DNA of 64,000 bases. It comes from Liopterus haemorrhoidalis (Eukaryota; Arthropoda; Insecta; Coleoptera; Dytiscidae). Position 1 is the stretch's first letter. The number at the start of each line of letters is the position of its first letter. A program made the translations under genes and the position numbers. The stretch lies in contig OZ020611.1 of the NCBI GenBank assembly GCA_963971575.1, forward strand, positions 25,713,279-25,777,278. Direction: 5' to 3'. Positions 56,831-64,000 of the stretch are shown in pieces. A model generated the notes under the pieces. The model made no database searches, was not told where the DNA came from, and saw only the letters and a list, made by a program, of their open reading frames with translations.

Positions 56831-58008
56831 AGAATGCAGCTAATAAATGTTACAATATCTGCAGGCAGATGATACGCATTAAAACTTGACTTGAAATTGT
56901 TAGTTCCGTGTGAAACGGCACTAAAAGTTCCTTTCTAATGTTGTTGGTAATTAATTATATTAACAAACGTTACTAATATGATGGCATAAATAATTATAAG
57001 TAGCAGTAATATTTAAACTTATGATAATGATACAGTTTAGGAGCTCTTTAAGACATGCACCAAACTAACTAGCCCGTATTATTTCCTACTTATTTATTTC
57101 CTGTCTTCAAATGCATGCATATTATTATCCAAATTATAATGCATTTTTTATGGGATATATAATTTCCAAATTCGGTCGTTGACATTGATTTCGGATATGC
57201 GCAATTGAAACAAAAGCCAAGTTCATTCTTATGGATTTGCTTTGTTACGTGGAAACTTGAACCCTTATTCCAAGTAATGTAAAAAAGTTTAAAACCTTAA
57301 ATATGTGGATTATCAATGTTTTATAGGGATATCATGCACAGATTGGGAAAACACAAAATTTAAGTACGGCAGAAGATGAATAAAATTCAACAACTGCAGT
57401 AAAATTAAAAATTAAATCCAGATATCTTAATCAGAAACACAGCTAATAGAATTTATTTTTGATTTGTCGCTGAAGAGTGTTGCCTCAAATGAAGACTGTA
57501 TAGTCTTTCGTTTCAACAGAAATGTATGAAATTTTTGTTTGAATAATGCTCATAATGAAGGCAATGTTTTGTTCGACTTATTTTAGTGAGTCCTCGTTTT
57601 CTACCATCATGTTAGGTAATAATAAATAAAGAAACAAACTCATGGATGAACATATTGATAACTGCATTCATGAGTGCCCGCAGAACTATTTTCAAGGGGG
57701 AGGCAAAATATGAAACCATATTTTTGAAAACATTTAGAAATTTATAAATTAAACTTTCACAAATACAGAGCACTATTCAGATAAAAATTGAAGGCGTCTG
57801 CGATCATTGGCAAACTGGCAAATTGGAATTTTTTTTTTTATAAAACCTACTATATTATTAGTAATTTTTTATTTAAATTCCTAAATCTTAATTGTAAAGT
57901 ATAATCATAATGCGGACAGCGTTATTTTGGACGTTTGCCATTGCTGATAGTACTAGGCTAGATTAGTACAATATAATGAGTATTAGTATCAAAAAGATAT
58001 ATTACTTA
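56831..58008. other. No recognisable gene
   Basis: AT-rich throughout, with no supported ORF, TIR or tandem repeat. Confidence 0.4.
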
Positions 58009-58147
58009 ATAAGTTATATGAAATATTTTCGGACGTTTCGGAAACTGCTCAACAATCTGTTCTTCATTACTTCTCGTGTTCGCTGAAGAAGGAAACAGAT
58101 TGTTGAGCAGTTTCCGAAACGTCCGAAAATATTTTATATAACTTATG
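58009..58147. repeat. Long hairpin with ~58-bp arms
   Basis: The left arm (ATAAGTTATATGAAATATTT, then CGGACGTTTCGGAAACTG and CTCAACAATCTGTT) is matched by the right arm after a ~20-base loop, with few mismatches. It contains CTGAAGA, GGAAAC/GTTTCC and CGAAACGTCC on the plus strand, the same arrangement as the motifs at 11.3 and 31.3 kb. It may be a MITE or a structured RNA motif. Confidence 0.75.
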
Positions 58148-58329
58148 AATTGATTACTAACGTACGGATTAAAAAAACTGCCACAGTATCCGTCTCAGAA
58201 CGTTCAGTAGACGACAAGTATGTTCAAATATTATAAAAATAGTAATACAATATATATATCAGTATTTTCTATATTGTATTTTGAAAAGCTTTTTTTGCCC
58301 CAGTTTAAGTTATGTTTTCACCTACCGCC

Positions 58330-59060
58330 ACTTACACAATACATATAAGGGAGGTATTGTGATCATACCAATTTTGTTATTTTTAAATTTCGATGGAAGT
58401 CCACAAATTCAGGTTCCTACATAATGTTTTCACTAATTTTAGCACGAAGTCTGCCGACAGACAGACACATGTCTGTCTGTCGGTCCATGGACACGCAAGA
58501 AGCAAATTTGGCTAAACGGATTTATATCAAAATAATTTTTGAGCTTTTCCCATCAACGGCATCAGTTAATCAACTTCGGGTAAAAATCGGTCATCTAGAA
58601 ATGGAAGAATATTTCGTACCTATCGGTTTTAAGATTTAAAAAAGTTGCTATAAAAGCAATAACTAACAACTTTTATTTGAGACATTTTTTTATACAACTT
58701 AATATATATTTTCTCTTTTCATATTTTATCTATTTTATCATACGTTCCATGATTATTGTAAATAGTTTTTTTGTTAGAAATTATTTTGTGTAAGTACTTT
58801 GTGATGGCGGTCAATCCAGTGGAGGCCACAGCTAATTTTATTTTTTAATATTTTTGCGTTATTTTTATTATATATAATTAATACCTAATTAAACACTTAA
58901 TAAGTTTTATTACTATAGTAATAAAACTTATTAAGTGTTTATTTTGTTATACGTATATGTAATGCTTCCATGGTTATGGTAAATAATTTGGGTTTTAGAA
59001 AGTATTTTGTTTAAGTACTTTGCGATGATGGTCGGTCTTGTGATGCTCACAGCTGATTTT
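58330..59060 (+). repeat. Dispersed repeat R2, copy 2, partly duplicated
   Basis: Same order as 26000-26690: GGAGGTATTGTGATCATACC, a CAGACAGACAC/GTCTGTCTGTC core, GCAATAACTAACAACTTTTA, then CATGATTATTGTAAATAG. The last part repeats at 58955-59055 (TGCTTCCATGGTTATGGTAA, ACTTTGCGATGATGGTC), separated by the perfect palindrome. Confidence 0.6.
58890..58941. repeat. 52-bp perfect palindrome without spacer
   Basis: AAACACTTAATAAGTTTTAT then TACTATAGTA then the exact complement. All 26 base pairs match with no central spacer. It sits between the two R2 tail segments. Confidence 0.95.
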
Positions 59061-60005
59061 TTATTAACATTTTTTTCTTTTAACTAACAAAGCATTTCTA
59101 CATTTTGCAGTTATAATAATAAGTACCAGATAACTTTTCATTTTTTATCGGCATAAAACAATTATTCTGTATCGATCAACTATGAAATTTATTTCTACAA
59201 CATATCACACGTCAAGATCCAACTAAAATATATATAGATGTATATTATTTTATAAGGTTAGTGCTCCGCGACTAATTCTTCTTGAGAAAAGTGCTACGCG
59301 GCTCACAAAGTTTGGGAAACTCTGATTATTGTATAAAATTTACTAGGATTTATTTTATTTTGATTTGAACAATTTAATTCCCAGATATGTCAACAAATAC
59401 TTTTCTTGTCTAAGCACCAAAAAATGACACAAAAAATAACCTAATTCTATAATTCTAATACTATTATAAAAAAGTAAACCCTTATACCATCCCCAATCCA
59501 ATTAAATTATTATCGAAACCCTGATATTTAAACCTCTCAATTCATGTTTGAGTAAGTCTTTTATAAAGAGCAGTATATACACTTGAAATCAGAGCGTAAA
59601 CTTCGTCTTATATCATGGGTCAGTATAATATTAAAATTCTACTTTTCACATTGATTATTGTTGGTCGGTTAAACATGTTGAACTGAACGAAATACTGTTT
59701 CGGACGGGCGCTGGCGGTCTCTGCCTTTGTGAAGACGTCATTGTGATGGTAAATGATAACACGATGAACCCAGACATCGAACAAAGAGGCCAATCTTATG
59801 ATTTACACTCAATTCCGAACTCACATTTATTTACGTATCATTTAATTTAATACAAAGTTTTTAATAATAAACAATCCACAACAGTGCGATAAATTAAATA
59901 TGTGAAAATTATAAACTGAAATATGTTATTTAGTTACATGTAGCAAGGTAACTAAATCGACAATAACACTATACCATACATGTTGCAGAAGCTAAAAGAA
60001 CGTTA
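59061..60005. other. No gene; one hAT-type end at 59240-59325
   Basis: Right-end-like sequence GCGGCTCACAAAGTTTGGGAAACTCTG (minus strand starts CAGAGTTTCCCAAACTTTG) with a CTCCGCGACT segment upstream. No partner found. A GGACGGGCGCTGGCGG patch at 59702-59717 is GC-rich without a frame. Confidence 0.4.
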
Positions 60006-60330
60006 GACTGTCAAAATGACAGACCGACAAACCAACGTACTGTCGAGAGATAAGACCAACAATTCGATATATTGAAGGCAATAGAAACCTATTGAGGTTT
60101 CATATTAATCAAGAAACCGACAGACCAGTAGAATTGCAGATCGACAAAATCGACAGGCTAGCACATCTATAAACCAAAAGACGGTAGAATGACATAACGA
60201 TAGACCAATGAACACATTGACCGATTGGTACAAATCGACAGACAAACTAAGTCGGTCTATCAGTTTGGGGGCCAAGCTGATAGACCGACAAAACGACAAA
60301 CGAAATATCGAGAAACTTCGACAAACATAA
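60006..60330. repeat. Degenerate GACAGACC-type array 1
   Basis: Roughly 8-14-bp words such as GACAGACCGACAAA, GATCGACAAAATCGACAG and GATAGACCAATGAA follow one another with drift but no fixed period. It looks like an old AGAC/GTCT microsatellite expanded into cryptic simplicity. Leu/Val/Ser-rich ORFs over it are artefacts. Confidence 0.7.
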
Positions 60331-60469
60331 AAAAAATTATAGTTTTCAAAAATAATAGTAATAATGTTTCCACGCATCCAGAGGCTCCATTTAATATCCC
60401 AATCAAAATTTTAAAAATATATATATATATTTTTTCGTTGAGTACATATCTTTTTAAATTTTCCTGCAA

Positions 60470-60665
60470 TGTGTTTTTTTTTTCTGAATAATTTTCCTAT
60501 ATGTGGGTCAAAGACTTCTATAAGAATGCCAAATTTCAACTTTTTAGGTCCAGCCGTTCTGCCACAATTTCTGTCGTACAAACCGAGAGCCAGACACACA
60601 CAGGATGACGTTATAAGGGGTTTTTTGGTCACACCTACAAACTCCTAAAAAGTACTAAAGGTAGT
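60470..60665 (-). repeat. GTCT-associated dispersed repeat copy
   Basis: Contains ATGCCAAATTTCAACTTTTT, GCCACAATTTCTGTCG, GTTATAAGGGGTTTTTTGGT and CACCTACAAACTCC, the complement of the flanks at 47.4 kb with a reduced core. Confidence 0.65.
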
Positions 60666-60799
60666 GTATATAAATAAATTATGTTTTACATTTTGCAATG
60701 TCCGGAGAAATAATAATCAAACCCGAAACTCGGACAAATGTCTTCACAACCCCCAGTATTCGGATCAAACCTTAAAGAGATAACAAGTTTACTGACAAC

Positions 60800-61046
60800 C
60801 ATTAGAGCAAACTAACAGACCTGTAGAGTATTAAGCGACAAATCGATAGAAAGATACATCAGTAGACAGACAAACAAAAAGTTTAACAGACCAGCAGATT
60901 TGTAAGGCGACAAAATGACAGACTGGCAAATTGACAGACCAAAAAACCGATCGACAGCACGATACTCCAACAGATCGATAATTCGATAAATTGACGACCA
61001 AAAGACTGATGGATTAACAGATCTACAGCCAGACAGACCAAGGACC
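60800..61046. repeat. Degenerate GACAGACC-type array 2
   Basis: Same style as 60006-60330 (AACAGACCAGCAGATTTG, GACAGACTGGCAAATTGACA). The two arrays bracket the dispersed repeat copy at 60470-60665. Confidence 0.7.
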
Positions 61047-61293
61047 AAGAGACCAATGGTTTATTGACAGCATACCACAATTTCGTGTAGTCACACAAGG
61101 CGCTTACCCAGCACTAAAAAAATACAGACACTGCCAAAGTACGAGTAATAGTCTGGCCAATGAGCGTGCCTTTTTCTATTGGTTTAAGTGATCGGTGGCC
61201 ATTAAGATTCTAAACAATTGTTGGTTTACAGGTTATAATTTGTATGTTTACATTTTTTTAAATAAACTGGACGTTTAAGTACATTTTAACTGA
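61047..61293. other. Region just upstream of the LINE; no gene
   Basis: AT-rich, with no ORF. Possibly the LINE 5' UTR or the flank of a 5'-truncated insertion; a promoter cannot be identified. Confidence 0.35.
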
Positions 61294-61833
61294 GAACTGT
61301 TCTTATTAGATTTATTTAAAAACCAGCCGCAATTATATACGCCATCTATCGAGGATAAATCAAAATCTAAATCAAAATTTAATAAATCCACTCTGCCGCT
61401 TGAGGAAAAAATTAATATCAAGAACAAACCTAGTGCAGGTAATGTCAATGCCGATAACAATAATGCACCGACAAGTTATTCCAGTGCCGTGCGTAACCAG
61501 GAGAAGAAAGCTACATCTACAAATATCCCACCAAAGCCAGTGGTTGGAACAAACATTGAATCCAACATATCTTTCAAGGGCGCAGAGAAGAAACTCTGGC
61601 TTTACGTTGGACGTGTAAGCCAAGGTACCACCCCCGAAATCATACTGCAGTATCTACAGGAAAGATGTCCCGGGAAAAAATTCACATGTGACGCTCTTGC
61701 CAACAAAGGTATGAATGCAAGTTTCAAAGTCAGTGCGGACTACAACTTGCTCGATAAATTAAACAGCAATGTTTTTTGGCCAGACAATGTACTAGTGAAG
61801 AGATACTTTTTTCGTGCCTCAAGATTCGAATAA
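61294..61833 (+). CDS. LINE ORF1, C-terminal part
   Basis: Open from 61294 to TAA at 61833 with no ATG in frame; the first alternative start is GTG at 61489. The N-terminal part is Lys/Ser/Asn-rich. The C-terminal ~80 residues (KKLWLYVGRVSQGTTPEIIL, then FKVSADYNLLDKLNSNVFWP and DNVLVKRYFF) match the domain found in insect LINE ORF1 proteins or just before the endonuclease, with the typical FWPxxVLVRRFxF ending. The family role is RNA binding and chaperone activity in the ribonucleoprotein. Overlaps ORF2 by 20 bp in the -1-type arrangement. Probably truncated at its N-terminus. Confidence 0.7.
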   Translation, partial: ELFLLDLFKNQPQLYTPSIEDKSKSKSKFNKSTLPLEEKINIKNKPSAGNVNADNNNAPTSYSSAVRNQEKKATSTNIPPKPVVGTNIESNISFKGAEKKLWLYVGRVSQGTTPEIILQYLQERCPGKKFTCDALANKGMNASFKVSADYNLLDKLNSNVFWPDNVLVKRYFFRASRFE

Positions 61834-63086
61834 AAGTAATCTTGTTATCAATGATAAAAATAAAAGTTTTGTAATAAATTTGTTAAACTTAAACATACAA
61901 TGTTTAACAAACAAAATACACAAAATTGAATATATGTTAAATGATTATAGCTATTTAAATGTATTATGCATAACAGAACACTGGCTTAATGAATATAATT
62001 TAAACTTATATAATATTGCAGGTTTTGAAATTGCTAGTGCTTTTTGCAGACCACCAAAAACTCATGGTGGTTCAATTATATACATTAGGCCGTGTATCAA
62101 TTATAAATCATTGAAAAATATTGTTAATATGAGTATAAATGTACACTGTGAGTTAGCAGCTATAGAAATTATTGGTTGCAATTTAATCATTGTTTGCGTA
62201 TACCGGACAAATAAGGGAGATTTTAATATATTCATAAAAAAATTTGCAGCAGTATTGAACATTTTGTTCGAAACCCGTAAAGATATCATTATTTGTGGAG
62301 ACTTTAATCTAAATTTTTTGGAACCAGATACGCCCGCTTTGACTTTTTGCAATTTAATAATTAGTTTTGGACTAACGCTCACTCTTCATGAGCCCTCAAG
62401 AGGTCATAATTGCATAGATAATATAATAACAAATATAAATGAACACGATTTTAAAACTAAAACCATAAATTTGCATATGGGCGACCACAGGGGTCAAACT
62501 ATTTCAGTTAACAGTAACTTGAACGTTACCAAAAAAAGTACAAATCCTATCTATTCAAGAAATTTTAATAATATATATTCTTTAAATGATTTTCGTTCAA
62601 AAATCTACAATGAACAATGGCGGAATGTGTATGAAGGTACAGATTTGCAGATAAAATTCTCTAACTTCATGGAAACAATTCAGTATCATCTCGAATGTAG
62701 TTTTCCTTTAAAAAAAGTTAGAAATAATAACTCAAAAAGTAAACCAGAAAAATGGTTCACACCTGAAATACACCAGGCTAAGATGAGCATGCATTTTATT
62801 TATGATGCATACAAACAAACAAAAAATCCCAATATTTATCAATATTATGTGAATTATAAATTATTTTATAGAAATTTAATAGCTCAAACAAAAAAAGAAT
62901 TTATACTAGGTCAAATATATAATTCAGATAATAAAACAAAAAGTTTGTGGACAGTCATAAACCAGGAAACAGGTAGAAACCGAACGTATAAAGCTAACCA
63001 TGATTTACCAGATGTAGAATGTTTTAGTAATTTCTTCGCGAACTACACAAATGATTTAGTAAATAACCTGCCAAGATCCGTTAATA

Positions 63087-63651
63087 ATGGGTGTTTTTTT
63101 TAGAGGTATAGAACTTTAAATTGCAATAAAACAACGATGGATTATTCGATTGACATGAATTTTTTTTTATTCGAAAGATAATCTTGTGGCATTACATTTT
63201 AAATATGATTTCTGGCATATGACCGCCACGGCTGGCTCGGATGTAGTCCAATCTGGACGTCCAATTTTCGATGACTTTTTCCAACATTTGTGGCCGTATA
63301 TCGGCAATAACACGGCGAATGTTGTCTTCCAAATGGTCAAGCGTTTGTGGCTTACCTGCATAGACCAATGACTTTACATATCCCCACAGAAAGTAGTCCA
63401 GCGGTGTTAAATCACAAGATCTTGGAGGCCAATTCACAGGTCCAAAACGTGAAATTAGGCGGTCACCAAACGTGTCTTTCAATAAATCGATTGTGGCACG
63501 AGCTGTGTGACATGTTGCGCCGTCTTGTTGGTATGATTTAATGTAATGCCACAAGATTATCTTTCGAATAAAAAAAAATTCATGTCAATCGAATAATCCA
63601 TCGTTGTTTTATTGCAATTTAAAGTTCTATACCTCTAAAAAAAACACCCGT
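63087..63651 (-). mobile_element. Mariner-superfamily deletion derivative with 116-bp TIRs
   Basis: The arms 63087-63202 and 63536-63651 are inverted repeats with a single mismatch found by eye (ATGGGTGTTTTTTTTAGAGG versus ACGGGTG...). TA flanks both (63085-63086, 63652-63653). Between them lies the C-terminal third of a transposase. The near-perfect arms indicate a young copy. Confidence 0.93.
63192..63554 (-). pseudogene. Mariner-type transposase C-terminal third
   Basis: Minus strand: QQDGATCHTARATIDLLKDT carries the second catalytic Asp, then DRLISRFGPVNWPPRSCDLT with the third (36 residues apart by my count; the usual SPD is SCD here), then DYFLWGYVKSLVYAGKPQTL and a helical tail ending PEIIFKM. 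The protein is open over this span but its start derives from TIR sequence, and the HTH domains and first Asp are deleted. It is related to, but distinct from, the transposase of copies A and B (shared WPPRSxDLTPxDxFLWGYxKS). Confidence 0.88.
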
Positions 63652-64000
63652 TACATTTGAACATTATATTAATAATAAACAAATAACAAACCATTCATCA
63701 GTATTCCTAAGGCCAGTTACATATGATGAAATTTATCAAATTATAATAAAATTAAAAAATAAACCTTCCCATGATATATATGGTCTTAATATGCGCCTCT
63801 TAAAGAGCATATCAGACTATATTACAGAACCACTTACATACCTTATTAACATCATTTTACTAGAAGGCATTTTTCCGGATTGCATGAAACATGCGAAAAT
63901 TGTACCGATTTACAAAAAAGGGGACGCAAGCAATCCATCAAACTACCGCCCCATCGCAATACTCCCAATAATTTCAAAAATAATAGAAACAGTTATACTT

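Larger units (their letters stand above)
61294..64000 (+). mobile_element. Non-LTR retrotransposon (LINE), runs off the window
   Basis: Consists of the C-terminal part of ORF1, an overlapping ORF2 with endonuclease and the start of reverse transcriptase, interrupted once by a mariner at 63087-63651. Apart from that insertion ORF2 is open from 61814 to the window end. The upstream limit is uncertain; ORF1 is open from 61294 with no ATG, so the copy may be 5'-truncated. Clade is probably jockey/CR1-like by domain order. Confidence 0.85.
61814..64000 (+). pseudogene. LINE ORF2: endonuclease and reverse transcriptase, interrupted by mariner
   Basis: EEP-type endonuclease with its catalytic series visible (numbering from GTG 61814): Asn27 (NIQCL), Glu55 (ITEHWL), Tyr130-Arg131 (YRTNKGD), GDFN at 162-165, Asn203 (IDNI) and the terminal Asp224-His225 (GDHRG). 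A linker follows, with SLWTVINQETGR. The frame runs into the mariner at 63087 and would stop at 63103. Beyond the mariner, from 63653 and in the same register, it resumes with KPSHDIYGLNMRLLKSISDY and YKKGDASNPSNYRPIAILPI, the first two blocks of reverse transcriptase, and stays open to 64000. No ATG precedes the endonuclease; a GTG, frameshift or reinitiation from ORF1 is implied. Confidence 0.88.

Noticed and set aside
60105..61098. Leu/Val/Ser-rich minus-strand ORFs over the GACAGACC arrays
   Set aside because: Low-complexity translation of a degenerate simple repeat.

Overview
This is an AT-rich eukaryotic window, almost certainly from an arthropod and most likely an insect. The evidence is the set of mobile elements: several mariner families flanked by TA, hAT elements with 8-bp target duplications, a pogo-like element, a piggyBac-like miniature, jockey/RTE-like LINE fragments, tRNA-derived SINEs, and a Copia retrotransposon whose primer site matches the internal initiator-tRNA site used by Drosophila copia. 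I could not recognise one host protein-coding gene, so the order of insect cannot be named. The window is best read as a gene-poor graveyard of transposons with a few young copies.

Layout. 1-6 kb: a long-TIR element (1330-2390), a ~120-bp tandem array (2577-3222), a LINE 3' end, a SINE and an 880-bp foldback palindrome (4921-5800). 6.7-11 kb: a broken mariner (6754-7842) and a deleted pogo-like element (9513-10914). 12-18 kb: a SINE split by a hAT-like element, a hAT with transposase remains (14129-15013) inside an unclassified repeat, and a mariner carrying a nested MITE (16181-17227). 18-24 kb: a 169-bp hAT MITE, two MITEs between inverted minisatellite arms (19138-20372), a mariner C-terminal scrap, an inverted copy of the unclassified repeat, and a deleted mariner (22699-23588). 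25-40 kb: nonautonomous hATs (25004, 27443, 37560 with 37931 inside), LINE 3' ends (32288 plus strand, 36703 minus strand), and a second foldback (33778-34812) split by a piggyBac-like element.

40.3-46.6 kb is the most informative block. A mariner (40320-46632) is split by a hAT (41107-46484), which is itself split by a 4.7-kb Copia element (41318-46052). Each level has its expected target duplication (TA, 8 bp, 5 bp). The two 291-bp Copia LTRs look identical by eye, yet its gag-pol is destroyed.

47-64 kb: about 470 bp of pure CTGT repeat (47430-47902), SINEs, a second copy of the 6754 mariner family (53614-54496), unrecognised minus-strand ORFs (55197-55723), a 140-bp hairpin, a 52-bp perfect palindrome, degenerate GACAGACC-like arrays (60-61 kb), and a LINE (61294 to the window end). 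The LINE's endonuclease/reverse-transcriptase frame was open when a young mariner deletion derivative (63087-63651) landed in it.

These parts do not form a pathway. What they record is an order of insertions: repeats and SINEs first, then mariner, then hAT, then Copia. Almost every DNA transposon here is an internal-deletion derivative that keeps its ends and has lost catalytic residues. Coordinates, repeat identities and target duplications were read by eye.
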